Of a stretch of 64,000 bases of DNA, positions 19,635-27,749 are shown piece by piece. The notes beneath the pieces are model-generated. The model was not told the origin of the DNA, made no database searches, and saw only the letters and a list, made by a program, of their open reading frames with translations. Every line of letters starts with the position of its first letter. Position 1 is the first letter of the stretch. The DNA is from Sphingobacteriales bacterium (GTDB lineage Bacteria; Bacteroidota; Bacteroidia; Sphingobacteriales; Sphingobacteriaceae). The stretch spans positions 1 to 64,000 of the forward strand of contig JACXVB010000002.1 in NCBI GenBank assembly GCA_014763615.1, in the 5' to 3' direction. Both the position numbers and the translations under genes were made by a program.

Positions 19635-20234
19635 ATGAATAAATTAACTTCTAAAATTGTTAAAGCAACCGCTGGTGTAGCGTTAATGTTGGCTGTAGTT
19701 GCTTGCAACAAAACCGAAACTAAAACCGCAGACACAACAACTTCTAAAACAGACAAAGCTGATTTATCTGGTGCAGTTGTTTTTGTTAACTCTGATTCTC
19801 TTTTAACTAATTGTGAATATTACAAAGAGTTAAAGTCTAACATGGAAAAAAAATCTAGCAAAGCTGAAGCAGATTTAAAAGACAAACAAACTGCTTTTCA
19901 AAGAGAAGTAGCTGATTACCAAAAAAATGCAAACGGAATGAGTCTCAGCGAAAGACAAGCTACTGAGCAGCGTTTAGGCAGAAAACAACAAGAATTACAA
20001 GTTTATCAACAAAATGCTGGTACTGCATTGCAAAATGAAGAAGCTACCGAGCAAGAAAAATTATATGATAAAGTAACTGCATATCTAAAGAAACATGCAC
20101 AAGAGAAAGGCTACAAGATGGTTTTAACCTATTCTAAAGGTAACCCAAGTGTTCTATTTGCAGATGCTAGCTTAGATATTTCTAAAGAAGTGATTGATGG
20201 TCTAAACAAAGCTTATCAAGACGAAAAGAAATAA
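19635..20234 (+). CDS. OmpH (Skp)-like lipoprotein
   Basis: A 199-residue exported lipoprotein with a lipobox at AVVAC (Cys24) and a Thr/Lys-rich linker. It then has the OmpH/Skp fold: a beta strand GAVVFVNSDSLLTNCEYY, a long coiled coil (about 70-155, rich in Lys, Glu and Gln) and a closing strand KMVLTYSKGNPSVLFADASLDI. Skp-like proteins chaperone outer membrane proteins through the periplasm. Lipidation is a variation on the soluble Skp. It is monocistronic: a -7 promoter element lies 21 bp upstream and a terminator follows. Confidence 0.85.
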   Translation: MNKLTSKIVKATAGVALMLAVVACNKTETKTADTTTSKTDKADLSGAVVFVNSDSLLTNCEYYKELKSNMEKKSSKAEADLKDKQTAFQREVADYQKNANGMSLSERQATEQRLGRKQQELQVYQQNAGTALQNEEATEQEKLYDKVTAYLKKHAQEKGYKMVLTYSKGNPSVLFADASLDISKEVIDGLNKAYQDEKK

Positions 20235-20261
20235 TAATCTAACCATCAACTTCAAGACTTT

Positions 20262-20287
20262 AAGCCTGGCATTAGTCGGGCTTTTTA
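20262..20287 (+). terminator. Terminator of the OmpH-like gene
   Basis: AAGCCTG pairs with CGGGCTT (one G-T pair) around an 8-base loop and is followed by TTTAATTTT. It separates the lipoprotein gene from guanine deaminase. Confidence 0.7.
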
Positions 20288-20299
20288 ATTTTATAAAAT

Positions 20300-20776
20300 A
20301 TGGAAAACAATCATCAAAAATTTATGCGTGAAGCCATCGCACTTTCAGAGCATAATGTAAAAAATAGTTTAGGCGGCCCATTTGGGGCTGTAATTGTTAA
20401 AGGAGACGAAATTATTGCCAAAAGTGCTAATTTAGTAACTACCACAAATGACCCCACTGCTCATGCAGAAGTTTCTGCTATCCGCTTAGCTTGTAAAGTT
20501 TTAAATACTTTTAATTTAGAAGGATGTGTGATTTATACCAGTTGCGAACCCTGTCCAATGTGTTTGGGAGCCATTTATTGGGCTCGTTTAGATAAAATGT
20601 ATTATGCCAATACAAAACTAGATGCTGCAAATATTGGGTTTGATGATGCTTTTATTTATGAAGAAATAGATCTTCATCCGCAAAATAGAAAGCTAAAAGC
20701 AGAACAAATCTTACAAGAAGAAGCCATCAAAGCTTTTCAACTTTGGAGTGAATCTGATCAAAAAATAAATTATTAA
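20300..20776 (+). CDS. guaD: Guanine deaminase (cytidine deaminase-like fold)
   Basis: A 158-residue cytoplasmic zinc hydrolase of the CDA superfamily. The zinc ligands are His55 in HAE (with catalytic Glu57) and Cys85/Cys88 in TSCEPCPMCLGA. The N-terminal GGPFGAVIV and the C-terminal segment GFDDAFIYEEI are typical of the small GuaD-type guanine deaminases (guanine to xanthine), rather than of tRNA adenosine deaminase TadA, whose tail differs. The symbol is given with moderate confidence because substrates in this family can vary. The Gfo/Idh/MocA gene starts 9 bp downstream, so the two are probably co-transcribed. Confidence 0.82.
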   Translation: MENNHQKFMREAIALSEHNVKNSLGGPFGAVIVKGDEIIAKSANLVTTTNDPTAHAEVSAIRLACKVLNTFNLEGCVIYTSCEPCPMCLGAIYWARLDKMYYANTKLDAANIGFDDAFIYEEIDLHPQNRKLKAEQILQEEAIKAFQLWSESDQKINY

Positions 20777-20785
20777 GCTAAAAAA

Positions 20786-21766
20786 ATGGAGCAGATAAAT
20801 TGGGGTATTTTAGGTTGTGGTGATGTTACCGAAGTAAAAAGCGGACCAGCGTTTAATAAAGTTGCGCACTCAAAAATTGAGGCAGTGATGCGTAGAAATG
20901 CTGAAAAAGCAGCAGATTACGCCAAAAGACATCAAATTGAAAAATGGTACAGCCAAGCAGATGAATTAATTAATGATTCAAAAATCAATGCTATTTATAT
21001 CGCAACGCCGCCAGCACCTCATAAAGCTTATGCCATTCAAAGTTTAAAGGCTGGCAAACCCGTTTATATAGAAAAACCAGTAACCATTACAGTTGCTGAT
21101 GCTGAAGAATTACTTGAAGCTCAAAAAAATACTTTACAAAAAATTACCATAGCACATTATCGCAGAGCTTTACCCCTATTTTTGCAGCTCAAAGAATGGG
21201 TTTCTAAAGAAGTTATTGGCGAGATTCGTTTCATTGATTTAAAACTATTCCAAAAATTAGGTTCTGATAAAATTGCCAAAACCGAAGAAAATTGGCGAGT
21301 AAATCCTGAAATTTCTGGCGGAGGTTTATTTTATGATTTAGCACCACATCAATTGGATATTCTGGTTTTTTTATTTGGAGAACCCCTCTATTTTTCAGGT
21401 TTTTCCTTAAATCAAGAGAAAAATCATGTAGCTTCTGATTTCACTTGTGGGCAAGCGCTGTTTCCAAACAACATCCCTTTTCAAGGGGTGTGGAATTTCA
21501 ATAGTCATCCAGAAAATGAAATGGAACAATGTGAAATTATTGGAAGTAAAGGCAAAATCTCATTTGCTTTTTTTGGAAATCAGGCTTCATTAATGGTTGA
21601 AGGTAAAACCATCAAGATGGAATTTGAAAATCCAAAACATATCCAACAAAATATGATTGAAAAAACGGTTAATTATTTTCTTGATAAAGGGGAAAACCCA
21701 TGTTCTTTAGAAGAGGCTATCATCAGCTTAAAGATGATAGAAGCTTTTGGAAAAAGCTTATCCTAA
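20786..21766 (+). CDS. Gfo/Idh/MocA family oxidoreductase
   Basis: A 326-residue cytoplasmic NAD(P)-dependent dehydrogenase. The Rossmann motif WGILGCGDV is at residues 6-14 and the family catalytic EKP (Lys97) at 96-98. The second domain holds ENWRVNPEISGGGLFYDLAPHQLDIL, with the conserved Gly-rich stretch and the His that follows it. Members oxidise hydroxyls of sugars, inositols or related compounds; the exact substrate cannot be read from sequence. It probably shares a transcript with guaD upstream. The next gene, trehalase on the other strand, ends only 9 bp away, but a functional link to the sugar locus is speculative. Confidence 0.88.
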   Translation: MEQINWGILGCGDVTEVKSGPAFNKVAHSKIEAVMRRNAEKAADYAKRHQIEKWYSQADELINDSKINAIYIATPPAPHKAYAIQSLKAGKPVYIEKPVTITVADAEELLEAQKNTLQKITIAHYRRALPLFLQLKEWVSKEVIGEIRFIDLKLFQKLGSDKIAKTEENWRVNPEISGGGLFYDLAPHQLDILVFLFGEPLYFSGFSLNQEKNHVASDFTCGQALFPNNIPFQGVWNFNSHPENEMEQCEIIGSKGKISFAFFGNQASLMVEGKTIKMEFENPKHIQQNMIEKTVNYFLDKGENPCSLEEAIISLKMIEAFGKSLS

Positions 21767-21775
21767 ACATCGTGT

Positions 21776-23311
21776 CTATTGATTATACTGAGGATACATA
21801 TTTAGTAATTTTAATAAAACTCCGTTTGTCCATCCAAAACCATCTTGAGTTTCGTATTCGCCACCTCCTGCTTTTAGAGAAAGATCATCAACATTATATT
21901 TCTCCATCAACTTACCAGTATTTTGATATACTTTGATATTTAAAGCTATCCATCTTTTAGCTATGGTAGCAGCTAAATCTTTTTCACGGTAATTGTGAAA
22001 ACCCTTAATAGCCATCCACTCCAAAGGTGCCCAGCCATTTGGCGCATCCCATTGCTGGCCAGAATTTACGGTTGTGGTTACAACCCCTCCTGCTTTCAGC
22101 AGATTAGCCTTAGTAATCTTAACGATATCAGAAAGATGTTGCTGTATCAAAGACTGGTTTTCAATAGCAAAAAGAGGAACTAGGCCCGCAGCAGTAATTT
22201 GTAGTTGTTGCTGTTGTTTCTTAAAATCGTAATCTGTATAAAATGATTTTTCTTTGTTCCAGCAGTATTTTTCTATTAATTGAAGCCTAAGTGCTGCTTT
22301 GCTTCTAAATAATTTCGCTTGTTGAGTTTCTCCAATTAAATCTAAAGCATGGGCAATGATCATTTCTTGGCGATATAACAATGCATTTAAATCAACTGGG
22401 ATGATGTTTGCTGTTTTAATGGTTTCAATATGTTGCGAATCATTAAACCAACGCGTACTAAAATCCCAACCACTGGCGGCAGCAGCTCTTAAATTTTGAT
22501 AGATTTCAGAAGGCTTACGTCCACTTTTTTCAGCCACTAAAACATCTTCTCGATAACTTTCCTGTCTTGGTTGATCTCGCTCATCCCAATATCTACTTAA
22601 ACTATCTGTGTCAGATAGTTTGATTAATCTATTCTCAGATGTCCAATAACGATGCTCTTTTAGCAACTCTGGTAAAAATTCACGATAAATTTGCTGTCCT
22701 TTAATTTTTGAAAGCAATTCCACCATTAAGGCAAAAAAAGGTGGCTGTGAGCGGCTCAGATAATAAGTTCTATTTCCATTAGGAATGTGACCAAACTGAT
22801 CAATTAAAAAGGCGAAATTCTTCACCATATTTTCTATCGTATTAAACTCACCGCTCTCTTCTAATCCTAACATCGTGAAATAAGAATCCCAATAATAAAT
22901 CTCTCTAAAACGCCCTCCTGGAACGATGTAACTGTAGGGCAGTGGGATTAGACTACTGCCATTTTGGATAATATCAGGCTTTCTTTCTAAGGTTTTCCAG
23001 AGTGTTTTGATGTGCTCCTTTACTCCAAACTCAGATAAATTAGATTTTGGAAACTCAAAATTGGTCTCTACAAAATATTTTAAAGAAAAATCTTTTTTAT
23101 CCCTTTGCTCTGTATAAAGATTCATGATTATTGCTGGGCTTTGTTTGGGTATCAAATCCACAAAGATTTTCCCATCTGCAAATACCTTTTCCATTTGCAC
23201 TCTTTTAAATAGCTCACCATAAATCTGATCAGGAGTTTTAATTTGTGCATTTACAAACTCCACTATCAATAAACAAAGAAGAGTTACTGCACTTCTAAAA
23301 ATATTTTTCAT
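21776..23311 (-). CDS. treA: Periplasmic trehalase (GH37)
   Basis: A 511-residue enzyme with a signal peptide (cleavage after FVNAQ), hydrolysing alpha,alpha-trehalose to two glucose in the periplasm. Both GH37 signatures are present: PGGRFREIYYWDSYF (131-145) and QWDAPNGWAP (420-429). The catalytic acid is Asp283 in SGWDFSTRW and the base Glu485 in GGGEYETQDGFGWTNGV. Length and motifs are complete. Its ATG overlaps the stop of the upstream haloperoxidase-like gene in TAATG, so the two are translationally coupled. It is the last gene of the GH65-PAP2-trehalase operon and strongly suggests that trehalose is a substrate or breakdown product of the locus. Confidence 0.92.
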   Translation of the reverse strand: MKNIFRSAVTLLCLLIVEFVNAQIKTPDQIYGELFKRVQMEKVFADGKIFVDLIPKQSPAIIMNLYTEQRDKKDFSLKYFVETNFEFPKSNLSEFGVKEHIKTLWKTLERKPDIIQNGSSLIPLPYSYIVPGGRFREIYYWDSYFTMLGLEESGEFNTIENMVKNFAFLIDQFGHIPNGNRTYYLSRSQPPFFALMVELLSKIKGQQIYREFLPELLKEHRYWTSENRLIKLSDTDSLSRYWDERDQPRQESYREDVLVAEKSGRKPSEIYQNLRAAAASGWDFSTRWFNDSQHIETIKTANIIPVDLNALLYRQEMIIAHALDLIGETQQAKLFRSKAALRLQLIEKYCWNKEKSFYTDYDFKKQQQQLQITAAGLVPLFAIENQSLIQQHLSDIVKITKANLLKAGGVVTTTVNSGQQWDAPNGWAPLEWMAIKGFHNYREKDLAATIAKRWIALNIKVYQNTGKLMEKYNVDDLSLKAGGGEYETQDGFGWTNGVLLKLLNMYPQYNQ

Positions 23312-24654
23312 TACTTTTTCATCTTTAATTTATTTACAATATAGTTGCCTATTTGCTTTCCTTGCACAAGACCTTCTTCAACACCCGAACGATAGTGTAT
23401 TCCTCCATATAATCTAGAAATCCCTGCCTCATTTGCTGCCGTAATAAAAGACTTAAATGTTCTGGATGGAATTCCGAATTCTAGTTCACTGGTATCGGTA
23501 AAAGAAAAGTGATCTCCATAAATCTTAGTTAAAGCCAAAGCACCTGCATAAGAAATAACAGAATGTGCGCTTGGATATTCTGGAAACGGTGGAGTTTGAA
23601 GTAGAGGATGCCAGTCGGGAGTTATATATTTATTAATTGCCGTTTCGGGTCGTATTACGCTACTTCTGTATTTTTCGTCCCATGCACAAACAAAAGCATC
23701 AAAAATGGCAATTGATGGAAATGTATAGCTATAAATAGTTTTCTGAAAATCAGCTTTTGAAATTTCAGAGGCAATGCCAGCAATATTTAGCCAATGCCCA
23801 CCTGGACTAATTTTCTTTGTAGCGATAGATACATGACCAATCATTTGTATTGCATAGGGATTACAATCCCAGAAATTAGCAATATGGTTTTGCTCCTTCG
23901 TAAGATTTTTGCCCACATTCATTACTTCTAAGGCGTTTTTGTAAAATTCAGAGTTCTTATCTTTCATATTAAAAGCGGGCGGCCTCGCCAATAAAAATTG
24001 AGAACCAGAATCGATAGCTAAAGTTCGGATCTTACCCCAGGAAGGCTCTACGGCTTGGATATAGCCTGGAGGAGTAGGCACCCATCTACCTTCTTCATTA
24101 TTTACGCTATATTTGGGAGCAGACCGTGTTTGTGCGTAGTTGTCTCCTTTTGACCAATCAATGATAGCTTTACCCACCTCATCTCCATAGCTTACCGAAT
24201 TATTTAATAACTCATCAGGCATACCTTCTACTTTAGCTAGATTTTTAAGAGAATCCGTGTAAGGTTTAAAACTTCCTTCTGGAAAAGTTAATGATTCGGC
24301 CACTTTACAATAGGCAATAATGGCACTCAACCCGAGATTATATTTCTTTTTTTTATCAGGTAGTGGAATTTCTTTTAAATCATTAATCTGTCCATTTAAC
24401 GAGATATACTGTGAATCTAAAGCTGCCACTACTTCATAAGCGGCTATATTTGAATAAGCATAATTTCTTGAAGCTACTGATGGAGAAAAAATATTATCTA
24501 CCATAACATCACTCAATTTTTTTACTGTTTGCCTAAAAAGTTTCGGGTCTGAGAAGGTTTTCTCATACTTGGTATTTTTAGAACAGCTTAACAATAAAAA
24601 ACTTATTGATAGAGCGACGAGTAAACCTCTTTTAAAGTTATTTAATTTCATCAT
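23311..24654 (-). CDS. Vanadium-dependent haloperoxidase/PAP2-type lipoprotein
   Basis: A 447-residue lipoprotein (lipobox FLLLSC, Cys24) of the vanadium haloperoxidase branch of the PAP2 phosphatase superfamily. The vanadate/phosphate-binding residues are Lys328, Arg335-Pro336 (KYRSSVIRP), Ser362 and His364 (PSAHS), and Arg414 with His420 (RLYGGIHYR). The Asp normally four residues after the last His is Gly424 here. True halide oxidation is unproven for most such bacterial proteins; a phosphatase role is equally possible. It sits between GH65 and trehalase genes and overlaps the latter's start, so it very likely acts on the same substrate pathway in the periplasm. Confidence 0.82.
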   Translation of the reverse strand: MMKLNNFKRGLLVALSISFLLLSCSKNTKYEKTFSDPKLFRQTVKKLSDVMVDNIFSPSVASRNYAYSNIAAYEVVAALDSQYISLNGQINDLKEIPLPDKKKKYNLGLSAIIAYCKVAESLTFPEGSFKPYTDSLKNLAKVEGMPDELLNNSVSYGDEVGKAIIDWSKGDNYAQTRSAPKYSVNNEEGRWVPTPPGYIQAVEPSWGKIRTLAIDSGSQFLLARPPAFNMKDKNSEFYKNALEVMNVGKNLTKEQNHIANFWDCNPYAIQMIGHVSIATKKISPGGHWLNIAGIASEISKADFQKTIYSYTFPSIAIFDAFVCAWDEKYRSSVIRPETAINKYITPDWHPLLQTPPFPEYPSAHSVISYAGALALTKIYGDHFSFTDTSELEFGIPSRTFKSFITAANEAGISRLYGGIHYRSGVEEGLVQGKQIGNYIVNKLKMKK

Positions 24655-24687
24655 TTTAATAATTTAATTAAAATATTGATTATGAGA

Positions 24688-26739
24688 TTATTTTATTTGA
24701 TAAGTTTTTCTTTCTCTTCCTATTCCAGTTATTGTTAACGATTTCCAATTGTCAGGTAGTTTTACAGGAAGTTGTATTATTCCTTTTTCCGTAATTTCTA
24801 ATCCACCAAAGCCATTTAAAATTGCTTGTATCATACCTCCAGCTCCAGTAGCAAAATAAGGATTATTTCCATTAGCTGTTTCAGCAATCACACCAAATGG
24901 GGGAAGTTGATTGGGTTGGTAACCGTTTTTAAAAGCCTTTAAGGCTTTATTTGGCTCTCCCAGTCTAGCATGTAAAATAGCAAATATAGCATCTGTCATT
25001 GCTGGCCCCTTTCCTACTCTTGGTTGATAGTAATCAAGGTCTTTTTTGATGGAGTTGACATCATTAATCTCATGAAGAGGATAGGCTAGAAGGTTTACAT
25101 CAGCTTGTTTAATACTTTCTCCAAGATAGGTTTCATGTTCCTTAGTTACTCCATCATCAAATTTAAGAATAGGAATATTGTTAGCTACATATTCCCAATC
25201 CGGCTCAGGTTTAATATTTAATATTTTAGCAGCCAAAGTAGCATATTTTAAGTTTGCTTTTGCAGCAGCATTAGTAAATGCATTATTATTCACATTCTCG
25301 GCCCATTCATCAGCAGCTACCACATTTTTAATGTCAAAATGCCCAATTCCATTACGTTCTACCCTGCTACTCCAAAAATCCGCCGTTTCTTTTAACAAAG
25401 GCCAACCCACCTCCTGTAACCATTGTTTATCTTGGGTAACGCAATAGTATTTCCAGGCGGCAATACCAATATCAGCGGTAATATGATGCTCAAACGGCCC
25501 ACTTAAAGCCCAAACGGGTGTTTCTTCATTTCCAGACATTGCACTCTCCCATGGAAACATTGCGCCTTTATAACCATGGGCAAAAGCGTTATGCTTGGCT
25601 TCCTTTAAGCGTTCAAAACGATATTGAATCAGTGATTTGGCGATTTCCGGATGCAGCATCAATAAAGCTGGATACATCCATAATTCTGTATCCCAAAAAG
25701 CATGTCCGTTATAACCTAAACCACTTAAACCCATCGGGGATAGAGAATACGCTGTATTTTCTCTTGCAAATGAGTACAAATGATATAACATGCTATGAAT
25801 ATCTTGCTGTACTTGCGGATCGCCTACAATGTTGATGTCACTTTGCCATAGCTTATCCCATGCTTGGTTATGAAAATTAATTAACCTTTCATACCCTTCA
25901 AGTTTTGCAAAAATGGTAAGCCTTTCTGCTTCATTAAGAGGGTCATCATGATGTGCACTGGTAATGCTTGCTCCAACTATTGCAAAATGGTAGGTTTCTC
26001 CTGCTTTAATTTTTTTCTTGAATTTTGCAAGATGGAGGTTATTATCCCACATCTCATGTATTATCTTAGGCACTTTATCATCTTGTTCATCAAACATAAA
26101 TGAGGTAGATGAGGCTAAAGTAAGTTTACCGGTTGGGCTTTTTGCCTGAGATGTTAATAGACTAATAAGTACATGCGGTCTATCAATTTCATTATAATAA
26201 TTTTGAACATTTTTAAGCATATCTGGGGCTTCCATTACACTTGCAGCGGTAATATCGATATCCTTTTTGGCTTCCATTTTAACATCAACCATTCCGCAAT
26301 AAGGTAACTGTTGTAGGGCATAATAAGTATAAGATATATTTACCTTATCCTTAAAATCAAAGTCGGTATTTAGATTAGCATGACGCATGTCTAAAACTTG
26401 CCGCATATTTTTTATTTGTTTAAAATGGTCAATCCTTTCTCCATCTATTTCTAGATACATATTCAAAAAGTTGAAACTTTTAAGAATATTACTTACCCTA
26501 CCTCTCCCATATAAATCAAAAGCACCATTCAATACAATATCTTTGGTTTTAAAAGGCTCTGTAGATGACACAATGCCAATCATTCCGTTAGCTACGGTCT
26601 CCCCGTAGTAATTTTCGGGATTGATAGTAGTGGTTGCTATCTTCCAACTATCTGCTTTATTTTGTCCTAAAGCAAAAAAAGATGTAAAACATAATAAAAT
26701 GGCAATACAAATTTGTTTAATTGATTTAAATTTAAGCAT
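24688..26739 (-). CDS. Secreted glycoside hydrolase family 65 protein
   Basis: A 683-residue (alpha/alpha)6-barrel enzyme with a signal peptide (MLKFKSIKQICIAILLCF to ALGQ). ATG 26739 is chosen because an upstream ATG at 26793 would put 18 polar residues before the signal. Family landmarks are GLSGLGYNGHAFWDTELWMYP (with FWDTE at about 348-352), GAMFPWESA and the catalytic acid Glu478 in ADEWAENVNNNAFTNA. GH65 holds both phosphorylases of trehalose, kojibiose, nigerose and maltose and hydrolases such as acid trehalase and kojibiose hydrolase. Export to the periplasm, where phosphate-driven cleavage would waste glucose-1-phosphate, favours a hydrolase. First gene of its operon. Confidence 0.88.
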   Translation of the reverse strand: MLKFKSIKQICIAILLCFTSFFALGQNKADSWKIATTTINPENYYGETVANGMIGIVSSTEPFKTKDIVLNGAFDLYGRGRVSNILKSFNFLNMYLEIDGERIDHFKQIKNMRQVLDMRHANLNTDFDFKDKVNISYTYYALQQLPYCGMVDVKMEAKKDIDITAASVMEAPDMLKNVQNYYNEIDRPHVLISLLTSQAKSPTGKLTLASSTSFMFDEQDDKVPKIIHEMWDNNLHLAKFKKKIKAGETYHFAIVGASITSAHHDDPLNEAERLTIFAKLEGYERLINFHNQAWDKLWQSDINIVGDPQVQQDIHSMLYHLYSFARENTAYSLSPMGLSGLGYNGHAFWDTELWMYPALLMLHPEIAKSLIQYRFERLKEAKHNAFAHGYKGAMFPWESAMSGNEETPVWALSGPFEHHITADIGIAAWKYYCVTQDKQWLQEVGWPLLKETADFWSSRVERNGIGHFDIKNVVAADEWAENVNNNAFTNAAAKANLKYATLAAKILNIKPEPDWEYVANNIPILKFDDGVTKEHETYLGESIKQADVNLLAYPLHEINDVNSIKKDLDYYQPRVGKGPAMTDAIFAILHARLGEPNKALKAFKNGYQPNQLPPFGVIAETANGNNPYFATGAGGMIQAILNGFGGLEITEKGIIQLPVKLPDNWKSLTITGIGRERKTYQIK

Positions 26740-26743
26740 AGAA

Positions 26744-26776
26744 TTTGTTAAGTTTTGGTTTCTCAAAATAAATTTG
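26744..26776 (+). promoter_or_regulatory. Promoter of the membrane-anchored SRPBCC/GyrI-like gene
   Basis: TTTG (26744-26747), a 21-bp spacer and TAAATTTG (26769-26776) match the Bacteroidota TTTG/TAnnTTTG promoter. The gene starts 37 bp downstream. It lies just upstream of the divergent GH65 gene, which may have its control region here too. Confidence 0.5.
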
Positions 26777-26812
26777 TTCTTTGTAAATATCATTTAAACT
26801 CTTTATCTCTCA

Positions 26813-27748
26813 ATGAAAAAATTAGCTCTTTTTACTAGTTTGGTTTTAATTTTATTTTTACTTTTTATTTATTTTATAATTCCTTCACGGATAACAATTA
26901 GTAGGGTTATCCCTGTCAAATCAACAGATGTTGTTATTTATGATTATCTACTGACCAATAAAAATAGATTAAAATGGTGGCCAGAACATGAAAATATCAA
27001 CAAAAGAGATTCAAGTCTATTTATTTATCATTCTAATAAATATATTTTTAAAAATGCTGGCTTTAACTCTGCAGAAGTCACCATACTAGATAGCGATTTT
27101 AAAGGCATCATAACCAGTAAATTTATCGACAAAAAAAACATTCAATTAGTTTTTGAACTTTACAGTCATTCTTCCTTAGAACCAACTCAAAGATTTAAAA
27201 ATTATTTAGAGGCTAACATCCTGAAAAAGGAAGTCAACAGTATTTTAAATTCCTTTGTTACCTTTATTCAAGAATCAAAGAACGTTTACGGATTCGAGAT
27301 CAAAAGAGGCACTGTTAAAGATACAATACTAATTACATCTACCTATTCATTTAATCATTACCCTGCACAAACAGAAATTTCGCCTCTAATTAAGCAACTA
27401 AAAACTTATGCCGAATCTAAAGGTGCAAGGCTTACTAATTACCCAATGCTTAATATTACTAAAATTGATAAAACTCAATATATCAGTACGATTGCTATCC
27501 CAATAGATAGTTTTATACCCTCAGACAGCACCTATAAAGTAAATAGAATGGTACCTGGAAATATTCTATTTACAGAAGTAAAAGGAGGAAGAGCTAATAT
27601 TAACCACGCTTTTGAACAATTAAAAAAGTACATGATTGATTTTAAATTAATTTCTCCTGCTATGCCTTTTGAATCCATGATTACTAACCGTTCTCAAATC
27701 TCTGATTCTAGCCAATGGATTACCAAAATCTATTATCCCATCTTTTAA
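26813..27748 (+). CDS. Membrane-anchored protein with GyrI/SRPBCC-like domains, function unknown
   Basis: A 311-residue protein with one N-terminal membrane helix (LALFTSLVLILFLLFIYFII) and the rest outside the cytoplasmic membrane or facing the cytoplasm. Residues about 30-150 look like an SRPBCC ligand-binding fold, and the end (about 155-311, with TISTIAIPI-like and YPIF strands) resembles the GyrI-like effector-binding domain of AraC-type regulators but lacks a DNA-binding part. It is the only plus-strand gene inside the glycan locus, has its own promoter and ends 1 bp from the convergent UnbV gene. Ligand sensing or buffering is a guess. Confidence 0.6.
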   Translation: MKKLALFTSLVLILFLLFIYFIIPSRITISRVIPVKSTDVVIYDYLLTNKNRLKWWPEHENINKRDSSLFIYHSNKYIFKNAGFNSAEVTILDSDFKGIITSKFIDKKNIQLVFELYSHSSLEPTQRFKNYLEANILKKEVNSILNSFVTFIQESKNVYGFEIKRGTVKDTILITSTYSFNHYPAQTEISPLIKQLKTYAESKGARLTNYPMLNITKIDKTQYISTIAIPIDSFIPSDSTYKVNRMVPGNILFTEVKGGRANINHAFEQLKKYMIDFKLISPAMPFESMITNRSQISDSSQWITKIYYPIF

Positions 27749-27749
27749 T

